Origin: Bacterioplanoides sp965200585
GTDB taxonomy: Bacteria > Pseudomonadota > Gammaproteobacteria > Pseudomonadales > Oceanobacteraceae
Assembly: GCF_965200585.1 (NCBI RefSeq)
Contig: NZ_OZ241361.1
Length of the DNA: 64,000 nucleotides
Direction: 5' to 3' (one strand)
The position numbers and the translations under genes were made by a program. The notes beneath the pieces are model-generated. The model saw only the letters and a list, made by a program, of their open reading frames with translations. It was not told the DNA's origin and did not search any database. Below, in pieces: positions 1-7,865 of this stretch (position 1 is its first letter; each line of letters opens with the position of its first letter).

Positions 1-51
1 GAGTCGATTGCTGAAATGGCGCATTATCGCGAACACTTGCTGGCGTTATAA
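1..51 (+). CDS. C-terminal end of an unidentified gene (partial)
   Basis: An open frame enters from the left edge and stops with TAA at 49-51, giving the tail ESIAEMAHYREHLLAL. Sixteen residues are too few to name a family. It runs in the same direction as the TetR-type gene that follows about 180 bases later. Confidence 0.4.
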   Translation, partial: ESIAEMAHYREHLLAL

Positions 52-146
52 ATGATGAGCTGCCGCTGAATATTGGCATTTCTGACAGAAAACTGGGTCT
101 TGTTTGCGGTGATATTTTGACAACTGCATCACAAGATTCAGCGTTA

Positions 147-176
147 TTGAAAATTGTCAAAATGTAAAATTGTAAT
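147..176 (+). promoter_or_regulatory. Possible sigma-70 promoter of the TetR-type gene
   Basis: TTGAAA at 147-152 and TGTAAT at 171-176 are separated by 18 bases and lie about 55 bases before the GTG start at 231. Each hexamer matches consensus at five of six bases. The surrounding DNA is AT-rich, so a chance match is possible. Confidence 0.35.
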
Positions 177-230
177 AAGAATCCTTTTTCATATAATCCA
201 ATTGTCGCAATTTAACAGTGGATTATCCGA

Positions 231-803
231 GTGTCCCGCCCAAGCCTGAAAGAACAGCGTTACCAACAAGTGATGGATGCTTATGAAGCCTGTGTTGCAC
301 GTTATGGCCTCGAAGGCGCGACACTGGAACGTATTGCTGAAAAAGCGGACCTTGCGAGACCCTTAATTCGCCATAATGTCGGTAACCGGCGTGAGCTTCA
401 GGCCGGGCTGATGCAGCGCTTTGAACAGCGTTGTCATGATTTTATTGCTTACCTGAACCACTCTCTGACTCCCCAGTCTTCCGATGACGATCTGATTCGT
501 GTTTTGTTTGAGCGCAATTGTGATACTGCTCGTCTGGCGTATTCACTATCCGCGTTGGCCGAAGATAATCAGCAGGTCGCTGTTTTACTGGAAAACTGGA
601 AAACGATGTTGAGGGAATGCCTGATTGGTTACTTTGTACAGAGAGACTCTCAGGTTAATGAAGAGGCTGCCAATGCAGTAGCCGTTGGCATTTGTGCCAT
701 CTATTCGAATGCACAAATTTATCAGATGATGAAGATGCAAGGGCTGGAAGAGCAGTCCTCTCAGGCGGCTCTGCGACTGCTCAGGTCATTGCAGAGCCGT
801 TAG
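231..803 (+). CDS. TetR/AcrR-family transcriptional regulator
   Basis: A 190-residue protein of the usual TetR size, starting at GTG. Residues about 10-57 form the N-terminal DNA-binding domain: a first helix (QVMDAYEACVARYG), the ATLERIAEKADL helix-turn segment, and a recognition-helix region ending in RHNVGNRRELQAGL. The rest is all-helical ligand-binding and dimerisation domain without a recognisable ligand signature. It is convergent with the Tim44-like gene, so its regulated target may be the gene cut off at the left edge or itself. Family call is firm; effector and target are unknown. Confidence 0.8.
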   Translation: MSRPSLKEQRYQQVMDAYEACVARYGLEGATLERIAEKADLARPLIRHNVGNRRELQAGLMQRFEQRCHDFIAYLNHSLTPQSSDDDLIRVLFERNCDTARLAYSLSALAEDNQQVAVLLENWKTMLRECLIGYFVQRDSQVNEEAANAVAVGICAIYSNAQIYQMMKMQGLEEQSSQAALRLLRSLQSR

Positions 804-821
804 GGCCTGTTGACGGCCCTG

Positions 822-850
822 ATAAATCACCTGAGAGCAGGCTGATTTAT
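822..850. terminator. Possible bidirectional terminator hairpin
   Basis: ATAAATCA (822-829) pairs with TGATTTAT (843-850), with a bulged 3-bp inner extension. It lies between the convergent TetR-type and Tim44-like genes, with A and T rich arms but no long U tract, so termination is a weak inference. Confidence 0.35.
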
Positions 851-1713
851 TCGGCTTCGATGCCAACAATCACCCAATTAGAACCATCAACCGCAGTATC
901 ACGTTCCAGATGCCAGGTATCAAAAATACCGTCTTCGGATTTTTCCAGTTCATCCTTACATAAGCCACGGAACAAAATGCTGATCTCGGCCACAGAACCA
1001 GTCTGGTCGGCGCGTACAATCTCGGCGTTCAGATCCAGAATTTCGGTTTGTGGTGGCACCATCAGGCGTTCGCGCTGCTGTTTTAAACCGGCAAACAGTG
1101 GGGCTGAAACATATTCTTCAATCACCTCCAGCTTGCCGTCGTTCCAGGCTTGCTGAACCGTGCGATAGTGCTCCAGTGAGCCCTGAACAAAAGCATCGGC
1201 ATCAAATCCTTGCGGCAGATTTAAGGGTGTTTCGTCATGGCTGCTGCCGGTATCAAACGCCGCTGCGGCACCGGCTTCGCGCGGCATTTCAACGCTCTGG
1301 CGCTGCATAGCTGGAGACGCGCCTGCACTACTAACACTGGCATGAGCAGGCTGGCGTTGACCTGCGGCCATTGAGCGGAAGATTTTCAGCGCAATAAAGG
1401 CAACCGCTGCCAGCAGCAGAATATCCATAAACTGAATGCCTTCAAAAGCACCACTGCCCAGCAGGTAAGCGAACAGGCCGCCAGCTAATAGACCACCTAA
1501 CATACCGCCCATCAGGCCCCGGCCTTTTTGTGCCGGCTGGTTCTGGCCATTTTTCTGGTCTGCTTGTTTTTGAGGTTCCTGCTTTTTCTTGAAGAAAGGT
1601 GTGGTTTTGTGGCTTTTGCCAAAGCCTCCACCGCCAAAACGTTTGGCCTGGGCTTCGCCTACAAAGGCAAATATCAAACATAACGACGTTAATACAGTCA
1701 GAAATGATTTCAT
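847..1713 (-). CDS. Tim44-like domain membrane protein
   Basis: A 288-residue protein. Residues 1-23 form a signal peptide ending in EAQA, followed by a glycine-rich patch (RFGGGGFGKS) and a Lys/Gln-rich stretch. A strongly hydrophobic Gly-rich region at about 68-112 (GLMGGMLGGLLAGG, then FMDILLLAAVAFIALKIF) holds one or two membrane segments. The C-terminal ~130 residues (FDADAFVQGSLEHYRTVQQAWNDG) match the Tim44-like fold found in bacterial proteins related to the mitochondrial import motor anchor. The domain order is typical of proteobacterial Tim44-like proteins, whose role is not settled. It is followed, in its direction of transcription, by the convergent TetR gene. Confidence 0.75.
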   Translation of the reverse strand: MKSFLTVLTSLCLIFAFVGEAQAKRFGGGGFGKSHKTTPFFKKKQEPQKQADQKNGQNQPAQKGRGLMGGMLGGLLAGGLFAYLLGSGAFEGIQFMDILLLAAVAFIALKIFRSMAAGQRQPAHASVSSAGASPAMQRQSVEMPREAGAAAAFDTGSSHDETPLNLPQGFDADAFVQGSLEHYRTVQQAWNDGKLEVIEEYVSAPLFAGLKQQRERLMVPPQTEILDLNAEIVRADQTGSVAEISILFRGLCKDELEKSEDGIFDTWHLERDTAVDGSNWVIVGIEAE

Positions 1714-1824
1714 TCGGTTATTCCAATGCTATTTATCAGAGTGATTTTATGGGTTTTATTGTGGCGACAGAGTATATCATCGCTTTATTAAACCGGGGCT
1801 TTATTGCACCTGTTATTACGCCTA

Positions 1825-2682
1825 CTATTGAACCTGGGCGACGTGATAACCCTTGTTTTTTAATTGGGTTAACAAACCGTCCCGGCCTGCCAGATGCAAA
1901 GCACCCACAAGCACGAGCTTCGGTTCTCGGTGAGTTAATAAGGTTTCGATGCGTGGCATCCAGTTATTATTCCGTTCAACCAATAAACTCTGATAAATTT
2001 TAGGGTAATCCTGCTGCATCGGTTGAATACCCAGTGTGTTCAGGGTTGTGGCATCACCATCGCGCCAGGCTTTGCGCATGCCGTCCATCATGCTTTCTAA
2101 TTCTTTGGCGTCGGCTAACGTTTGCTGGATCAGATTATCTTCGTTGCCTTCCGCCATATTCGCCAGAAAATGCAGCTGCTGGTTCGGGCTTTCCAGTTGG
2201 GTGGTCAGTTTGTTGTCGGCTTTGGCTTTGTTATAAAAATAATTATCCACACCTTCAGCGGTTAAGCCGTATTTTTGCAGTTCCTGCACCACAATAATCA
2301 GGCTGATAAATTGTGGTTTAAATGGCATAAAAGGGCGCAGGTCGATCTGATTTTGCTGACAGTAATCACTGAGTTGCTGAAACGCTGTGTCCGATAAGGC
2401 GGTTTTGAGTGTTTCTCCGGCGGGTAATAAAAAGGCTTGCTGAAACTGCTGTTGAAACTCAGCACTTTCGAGCGCGCTGATGTCGGTTTCAAATACTAGC
2501 CAGTTCACTTTTTGATAGGTAGCTTCAAACTCGGCGGGTAATGGATAATCCGACTCCGCCAGCATATGAAAGGTGCCGCCCAGATAAATATGCTTGTCGC
2601 CGTTGCTGACTTTCCACAGGGAGGTTTCGGCCAGTGTCGATAAGCAAATAAAGGAGAAAATCAGGCTGAGTATCAGACGCAT
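1825..2682 (-). CDS. TraB/GumN family protein
   Basis: A 285-residue exported protein. ATG at 2682 is preferred because AAAGGA lies about 8 bases upstream and a signal peptide follows directly (MRLILSLIFSFICLSTLA). An in-frame extension to 2748 would run through a terminator hairpin. Family marks are the N-terminal YLGGTFHML segment (GxxH) and the C-terminal PKLVLVGALHLAGRDGLL segment, a second Gly/His motif. TraB/GumN proteins resemble the metal-dependent TIKI protease fold, but the bacterial members are mostly uncharacterised. Likely periplasmic. Family assignment is good, activity is inference. Confidence 0.78.
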   Translation of the reverse strand: MRLILSLIFSFICLSTLAETSLWKVSNGDKHIYLGGTFHMLAESDYPLPAEFEATYQKVNWLVFETDISALESAEFQQQFQQAFLLPAGETLKTALSDTAFQQLSDYCQQNQIDLRPFMPFKPQFISLIIVVQELQKYGLTAEGVDNYFYNKAKADNKLTTQLESPNQQLHFLANMAEGNEDNLIQQTLADAKELESMMDGMRKAWRDGDATTLNTLGIQPMQQDYPKIYQSLLVERNNNWMPRIETLLTHREPKLVLVGALHLAGRDGLLTQLKNKGYHVAQVQ

Positions 2683-2705
2683 AGGGAAGTCCTTTTCAGG
2701 TAATA

Positions 2706-2741
2706 AAAAACGCCCAAACAGCATACTGTTTGGGCGTTTTA
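2706..2741 (-). terminator. Rho-independent terminator
   Basis: AAAACGCCCAAACAG and CTGTTTGGGCGTTTT pair almost perfectly around a short loop. On the minus strand it directly follows the stop of the small secreted protein gene and is trailed by a U-rich stretch. It separates that gene from the TraB/GumN gene. Confidence 0.8.
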
Positions 2742-2744
2742 TCA

Positions 2745-3074
2745 TCAACCTATACGGTGAACTCGGATGTACCCGTGTGCGCAGTCACCACTTTGGTCAT
2801 AACCTATGTTTACGGATTCTTTGGATGCATATGCTAGTAACAGTCGGGACAACATCATTTGGCGTCGCTCTTTTGGTACGTCACTGGCAATGACAAAATA
2901 GTTTGGCTTGCATCCTGGATGAGATCGAGGCTGATTCTGAAGCGTGATGTATATGTAGTCACCATCAGAATAAGTAAAGACGCCTGTTAAAACGCCACGT
3001 ATATTTGAGTTATATATTGCATTCGCATTGCTTGTAAATACGAATAAAGAAATTATCAATAACATTTTTTTCAT
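2745..3074 (-). CDS. Small secreted protein, unknown function
   Basis: A 109-residue protein with a clear signal peptide (MKKMLLIISLFVFTSNANA) and a mature part of about 90 residues with three cysteines: one in a HPGCKPNYFVIASD segment, one in SGDCAHGYIRV, and none paired by a recognisable motif. I do not recognise the family, although small periplasmic proteins with a GVLTGVFTYSDGDYIYITL-like beta-rich opening are common in marine gammaproteobacteria. It lies between two terminator-like hairpins and is probably transcribed alone. Local DNA is more AT-rich than its neighbours. Confidence 0.6.
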   Translation of the reverse strand: MKKMLLIISLFVFTSNANAIYNSNIRGVLTGVFTYSDGDYIYITLQNQPRSHPGCKPNYFVIASDVPKERRQMMLSRLLLAYASKESVNIGYDQSGDCAHGYIRVHRIG

Positions 3075-3104
3075 TACGAAATCCTTTCTATTTTTTCTGT
3101 ATGA

Positions 3105-3133
3105 ATGAAGGAGTCATCTAGTGACTCCTTCAT
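3105..3133 (-). terminator. Hairpin downstream of metG
   Basis: ATGAAGGAGTCA (3105-3116) is a perfect 12-bp inverted match to TGACTCCTTCAT (3122-3133) with a 5-base loop, placed just past the metG stop. No U tract follows on the minus strand, so it may be a weak terminator or an mRNA 3'-end stabiliser. Confidence 0.5.
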
Positions 3134-3138
3134 ACCAA

Positions 3139-5268
3139 TTATACAATCCGCATGCCGGGTTTAGCACCTTCATCTGGCTCTAATAACCAGATATCTTTAC
3201 CACCCGGGCCTGCCGCCAGCACCATACCTTCTGACATACCAAACTTCATTTTACGCGGTGCCAAGTTGGCAATCATCACGGTCAGACTGCCGATCAGGTC
3301 TTCCGGCGCATAGGCGGATTTAATACCCGAGAAGACATTACGGACGTCGCCGTTGCCGATATCCAGGGTTAACTGCAATAACTTATCGGCACCTTCAACG
3401 TGTTGTGCATTCAGAATTTTGGCAACACGCAAATCCACTTTGGCAAAATCATCGAACTGAATTTCCGGAGCGATAACTTCGTTACCGTCTTCTCTCGGCT
3501 CTGGGCCTTTCTTGCGAGGCTTTTTCTCTTTTTTAGCTGGCTTTTTCTCAGCAGCTTTGCTGTCTGCTTTAGCATCGGTTGTTGCAGGCGCTGCGCCATT
3601 TTCTTTCGCCAGCTCAGATTTGGTCTCTTCCAGAATCGCTTCGATTTTTTCCATCTCAGCACGGCTCAGCATCGGCTTAAATTTATTAATCTCATGGCCC
3701 AGCAGAATGTCGCGACGAGCATCCCAGTCCAGTGATTCCAGATTCAGGAAGGCCTGGGTTTTTTCAGCGATCTCCGGCAGTACCGGCGCCAGATACGTCA
3801 CCAGCTGGCGGAACAGGTTGATGGCAACGGAACATACTTCCAGCACTTCCTGCTCGCGGCCTTCTTCTTTGTTCATCGCCCAAGGCTGTTTTGCCTGAAT
3901 GTATTCGTTCGCGCGATCGGCAAGGGTCATGATTTCTTTCATGGCTTTGCCAAATTCGCGCTGTTCGTACAGCTCTGCAATCACGTCACCACGATCAATA
4001 AAGCTTTGTACCATGTCCTGTTCAATACAGCTGTCGCTCAGCTCACCACCGGACTTTTTAACAAAGTTGGCAGTACGGCTGGCAATGTTGACCAGCTTAT
4101 TCACCAGATCGGTATTTACACGCTGTACGAAGTCTTCCAGATTCAGGTCGAAATCATCCACGCTGGCACTCAGTTTGGCCGCGAAGTAATAACGCAGGTA
4201 GGTCGGGTTTAAATGATTCAGGAAGGTGCGGGCCTTAATAAAGGTGCCACGCGACTTCGACATTTTTGCGCCATTGACGGTGACAAAACCGTGAGCGTTA
4301 ACGGCGGTTGGGGTGCGGTATTCTGCGGCGGTCAGCATGGACGGCCAGAACAAGGCGTGGAAGTTGATGATGTCTTTACCGATAAAGTGGTAAACCTCGG
4401 CGTCAGAGCCGGGCTTCCAGTAATCATCAAAGTCTAAATCGTCACGACGGTCACACAGGTTTTTGAAGCTGGCCATATAGCCGATTGGCGCGTCCAGCCA
4501 AACGTAGAAATATTTGCCCGGTGCATCTGGAATCTCAAAGCCGAAGTAAGGGGCATCACGGCTGATGTCCCATTCCTGCAAACCAGCATCCAGCCATTCA
4601 GCCAGCTTGTTCGCGACTTCATCCTGTAACGTGCCAGAACGGGTCCACTCTTTCAGGAAGCCTTCAAAGTCCGGTAATTTGAAGAAGTAGTGTTCAGATT
4701 CTTTTTCAACCGGCGTGGCACCAGAGATGGTCGAAAACGGATTTTTCAGTTCACCCGGCGTGTAGGTTGCGCCACAGCTTTCACAGTTATCGCCGTACTG
4801 GTCTTCGGTACCACATTTCGGGCATTCACCTTTGACATAACGGTCGGCCAGAAACAGCTCTTTTACCGGATCGTACAGCTGCTTAATGCTGCGCACATTG
4901 ATGTGGCCTTTGTCGCGGCAGGCTTTATAAATAGCGGCGCTCAGTTCGCGGTTTTCTTCCGAGTGGGTCGAGTGGAAGTTATCAAAGGCGATCTGGAAAT
5001 CAGCAAAGTCAGCTTCATGCTCGGCTTTAACCCGGGCAATCTGTTCTTCCGGGCTGATGCCTTCTTTCTCGGCGCGCAACATAATGGCAGTGCCATGAGC
5101 ATCGTCGGCACAGACGTAGGTACATTGATGGCCACGGGCTTTCTGGAAGCGAACCCAGATATCCGTCTGGATATATTCCAGCAGGTGACCTAAGTGAATG
5201 GAGCCGTTGGCATACGGCAGGGCACTGGTGACCAGAATTTTACGGCTGTTCGTTGCGTGATCTGTCAT
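3139..5268 (-). CDS. metG: Methionyl-tRNA synthetase
   Basis: Charges initiator and elongator tRNA-Met with methionine. The protein is 709 residues, the normal length for the long dimeric form. The class I signatures are visible: HLGH at residues 25-28 and KMSKS near 335. A knuckle with CPKCG and CESCG at about 145-162 binds zinc. A Lys/Ala-rich linker near 560-600 leads to the C-terminal EMAP-II-like tRNA-binding domain (FDDFAKVDLRVAKI to the end). The ATG start is preceded by a purine-rich site. It is the only gene on this strand between the small secreted protein and the CNNM/CorC gene. No unusual features. Confidence 0.97.
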   Translation of the reverse strand: MTDHATNSRKILVTSALPYANGSIHLGHLLEYIQTDIWVRFQKARGHQCTYVCADDAHGTAIMLRAEKEGISPEEQIARVKAEHEADFADFQIAFDNFHSTHSEENRELSAAIYKACRDKGHINVRSIKQLYDPVKELFLADRYVKGECPKCGTEDQYGDNCESCGATYTPGELKNPFSTISGATPVEKESEHYFFKLPDFEGFLKEWTRSGTLQDEVANKLAEWLDAGLQEWDISRDAPYFGFEIPDAPGKYFYVWLDAPIGYMASFKNLCDRRDDLDFDDYWKPGSDAEVYHFIGKDIINFHALFWPSMLTAAEYRTPTAVNAHGFVTVNGAKMSKSRGTFIKARTFLNHLNPTYLRYYFAAKLSASVDDFDLNLEDFVQRVNTDLVNKLVNIASRTANFVKKSGGELSDSCIEQDMVQSFIDRGDVIAELYEQREFGKAMKEIMTLADRANEYIQAKQPWAMNKEEGREQEVLEVCSVAINLFRQLVTYLAPVLPEIAEKTQAFLNLESLDWDARRDILLGHEINKFKPMLSRAEMEKIEAILEETKSELAKENGAAPATTDAKADSKAAEKKPAKKEKKPRKKGPEPREDGNEVIAPEIQFDDFAKVDLRVAKILNAQHVEGADKLLQLTLDIGNGDVRNVFSGIKSAYAPEDLIGSLTVMIANLAPRKMKFGMSEGMVLAAGPGGKDIWLLEPDEGAKPGMRIV

Positions 5269-5399
5269 GGAACTCGTTCTGTGCGCTAAAAATAAAGGGC
5301 GCCATTGTACGAGCGACAGCGCTTGCAGTAAACCAACTACAAGCGGCTATGACTAGAGAAAACAAAGTGTCACTGACAGTAAACAGACGCAGCTGTTGA

Positions 5400-6692
5400 T
5401 CAGTCGGCGGCCACCGGCTCGCTACCCGGCACCAGCGTAACCCGGGCGGTGCGGATGGTGTTGTCTTTGATCTGCAGAATTTCGATGCGGTAATCGTCAA
5501 TCACCAAACACACCTGAGTGTCCGGAATATGTTCCAGTGCTTCCACGATCAGGCCGCTGATGGTTTTCGGGCCATCGGTGGGTAATGCCCAATGCAGGGT
5601 TTTATTCACGTCACGGACAAAGGCGGTGCCGTCAATAATAAAGCTGCCATCTTCTTGCGGGTGTACATCGGGCGAGCTGGTGGTGGCCACATCGGTCGTG
5701 AACTCACCAACAATCTCTTCGAGAATATCTTCCAGCGTACAGATGCCCTGCACATCGCCATATTCATTCACTACCAGCGCCATACGGCGTTGGTTTTTCT
5801 GGAAGTTAAACAGCTGGGTGTGTAGTGGTGTGCTCTCCGGAATAAAGTACGGCTCCCGAATCACCTTCTCCAGCTCTTCCTTCAGGTATTCGCCGGAAGC
5901 CAGAAAGCGGCTGATATTACGCGTGTGTAATAACCCCACCACTTCGTTTAATTCACCACGGTACACCGGAATGCGGGTGTGCTGGGTGTTACGCAGTTGT
6001 TGCTGAATCGTGGACAGATCATCGTCCAGGTCGATACCAAACACTTCCGTACGCGGCACCATGATGTCGTTCACCGTCATCTTTTCCAGATCCAGAATAC
6101 TGATCAGCATATGCTGGTGGCGTTTAGGAATCATAGAACCGGCTTCACGCACGACGGTACGCAGTTCTTCGGTGGATAAGTTATCCGGTGTTGGGTTATT
6201 CACATCCACCCGGATCAGTTTTAACAAGCCATTGGCGATGGTATTTACCAGCCACACAAATGGATACAGCAACCACTGCAAGCCAGCCAGAATGCGAGAG
6301 GCCGGGAAGGCAATTTTTTCCGGTGCAATGGCGGCCAGAGTTTTGGGGGTTAGTTCTGCGAAAATCAGTACTACCAGAGTGAACAGAATGGTGTTCACAA
6401 ACACCGCCAGATCGGGATTATCCGGCCATAAGCGCTGGCTGATGATGGTGGCCAGTGCAGCGGCGGCAAAGTTCACCAGATTGTTACCGGTGAGAATAGT
6501 ACCAATCAGGCGGTCTGGTTTTTCGAGTAATTTAGCCGCCCGTTGTGCGCCTTTGTGTTTGTTTTTAACCAGATGGCGCAGACGATAACGGTTGAGCGAC
6601 ATCATGCCGGTTTCAGAGCTGGAGAAGAATCCGGAGAAGATAATCAGTAATGCCAGTATGCTGAACAGCACACTTAAGGGGACGTCGTTCAA
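5400..6692 (-). CDS. CNNM/CorC-type (HlyC/CorC family) membrane transporter
   Basis: A 430-residue integral membrane protein of the CorB/YfjD/PaeA type, implicated in divalent cation (Mg2+/Co2+) or polyamine export. Residues 1-190 are the DUF21/CNNM membrane domain with four hydrophobic spans, starting PLSVLFSILALLIIFSGFFSSSETGMMSL. Residues about 200-330 carry paired CBS domains (NDIMVPRTEVFGIDLDDDL, then LVVNEYGDVQGICTLEDILEEIVGE). Residues 345-425 are the CorC C-terminal domain. The family's EExxxRTVVREAGSMIPKRH segment links the membrane and CBS parts. Substrate cannot be read from sequence. Confidence 0.9.
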   Translation of the reverse strand: MNDVPLSVLFSILALLIIFSGFFSSSETGMMSLNRYRLRHLVKNKHKGAQRAAKLLEKPDRLIGTILTGNNLVNFAAAALATIISQRLWPDNPDLAVFVNTILFTLVVLIFAELTPKTLAAIAPEKIAFPASRILAGLQWLLYPFVWLVNTIANGLLKLIRVDVNNPTPDNLSTEELRTVVREAGSMIPKRHQHMLISILDLEKMTVNDIMVPRTEVFGIDLDDDLSTIQQQLRNTQHTRIPVYRGELNEVVGLLHTRNISRFLASGEYLKEELEKVIREPYFIPESTPLHTQLFNFQKNQRRMALVVNEYGDVQGICTLEDILEEIVGEFTTDVATTSSPDVHPQEDGSFIIDGTAFVRDVNKTLHWALPTDGPKTISGLIVEALEHIPDTQVCLVIDDYRIEILQIKDNTIRTARVTLVPGSEPVAAD

Positions 6693-6815
6693 GACGGGTT
6701 CCTGTGGTTAGTAATCAAAATGAAGATGCGCTCATCATAGGCAGGAGGTGTGTGGTGTCAATGTTTTCAACACTTTTGACTGCTGTCATAACGTTTGGCT
6801 TAAATCATAAAGTTA

Positions 6816-6909
6816 CCCGGATTATTGCTCATAGCAGCAACAGGATGTTGCGCTAGCTCGGCAGGGCCATGGATGGCCCTTCGGAGCGGCGGCTGAGCAA
6901 TAATCCGGG
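6816..6909. repeat. Cloverleaf-like palindromic element
   Basis: A perfect 16-bp inverted repeat, CCCGGATTATTGCTCA at 6816-6831 and its complement at 6894-6909, encloses two further hairpins: GCAAC/GTTGC at 6837-6851 and a perfect 8-bp AGGGCCAT/ATGGCCCT at 6863-6880 with a GG loop. It is intergenic between two minus-strand genes. Nested palindromes of this kind resemble REP/MITE-like dispersed elements; a structured RNA or terminator for the ypjD-like transcript is an alternative. Only one copy is seen in the window. Confidence 0.6.
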
Positions 6910-6915
6910 GGACTT

Positions 6916-7716
6916 TCAGGATTTGTCCAACAGAACCTCGACGACAAACTTAGAGCCAAAATACGACAAAATCAGAAAGCCAGTACCAATGATGGTCCAG
7001 CGGCTGGCAATCACACCCCGCCAGCCAAAGCGGTAGCGGCCAAACAGCAGAGTGGCAAACACCAGCCAGCCAATCACCGCAAACACCACTTTATGGATTA
7101 AGAATTGCGCTTTTAAGTCGATCACACTTGGCAAGCCAATCACAAACGAGGCAGTCAGCAACAACATACCCAGCCAGATCATTTCAAACAGCAGCAAATC
7201 CATGGTTTGTAACGGCGGCAGATTTTGCACCAGCCCGCGGAAGTGATGCTTTCTCAGGCTCTGATCCTGCAGGTACAACAATACAGACTGTACCGCAGCA
7301 ATGGTAAAAACGCTGTACGCCAGAATCGCCAGCAAAATATGCCAGGCCAGAGCGTAATTGATGTCTTTCAATGGGACATGCTGGTCGGAGAAGGCGGCAA
7401 AAATCAGAATAACGGCCGCCATCGGCAACAGCCCGATTAACAGATTGTCGATGGGTTTTTTCCAGCTGGAAAACAACAACAGCAGGGTAATTACCCAGCT
7501 GATTAACGAGCCCACTTCAAACAATGCGAAGTTAATATATTGGCCGCCCAACATATCGCGGCCGAGGTAACCCAGATGTAACAGCGCGGCCACCATGGCC
7601 GCTGACAGTACCAGGCCGCGGTTGGCTGGCTGCTTGCCAACCACTGTTAACCATTGGCGTAACGCACTGAACAGATAAAAACCGGCGGCGGGTAACGCCA
7701 GTGACAACCCTGACAT
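6916..7716 (-). CDS. CcsA/YpjD-like cytochrome c assembly-type membrane protein
   Basis: A 266-residue protein with about eight hydrophobic spans, the size and topology of E. coli YpjD and the CcsA/ResC/CcmC heme-handling family. ATG at 7716 is chosen because AAAGAGGA lies about 8 bases upstream and the protein then begins directly with a membrane helix (MSGLSLALPAAGFYLFSALR). An in-frame extension to 7785 adds a basic, non-conserved leader. Conserved-looking Trp and His occur in the middle (YALAWHILLAILAYSVF). It is divergent from ffh, the arrangement usual for ypjD in gammaproteobacteria. The exact role of YpjD-type proteins is not established. Confidence 0.85.
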   Translation of the reverse strand: MSGLSLALPAAGFYLFSALRQWLTVVGKQPANRGLVLSAAMVAALLHLGYLGRDMLGGQYINFALFEVGSLISWVITLLLLFSSWKKPIDNLLIGLLPMAAVILIFAAFSDQHVPLKDINYALAWHILLAILAYSVFTIAAVQSVLLYLQDQSLRKHHFRGLVQNLPPLQTMDLLLFEMIWLGMLLLTASFVIGLPSVIDLKAQFLIHKVVFAVIGWLVFATLLFGRYRFGWRGVIASRWTIIGTGFLILSYFGSKFVVEVLLDKS

Positions 7717-7865
7717 ACGATGTCCTCTTTGTCTTTGCCCCGAAAAACGACCGAGTGTCGCACTTTTTATAGGGGAAATCATCATCTTACATCGCGACTG
7801 TTGGGGAAAAAGCCCGCCTCAGGCTATACTGGCGGCAATTTATATCTGTATCTGAGTCATTGACG

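Noticed and set aside
117..122. TTGACA as a -35 box upstream of the TetR-type gene
   Set aside because: No acceptable -10 box lies 16-18 bases downstream; the TTGAAA/TGTAAT pair nearer the gene is better.
2683..2748. Upstream start for the TraB/GumN gene
   Set aside because: The extension passes through the terminator of the preceding gene and would bury the signal peptide.
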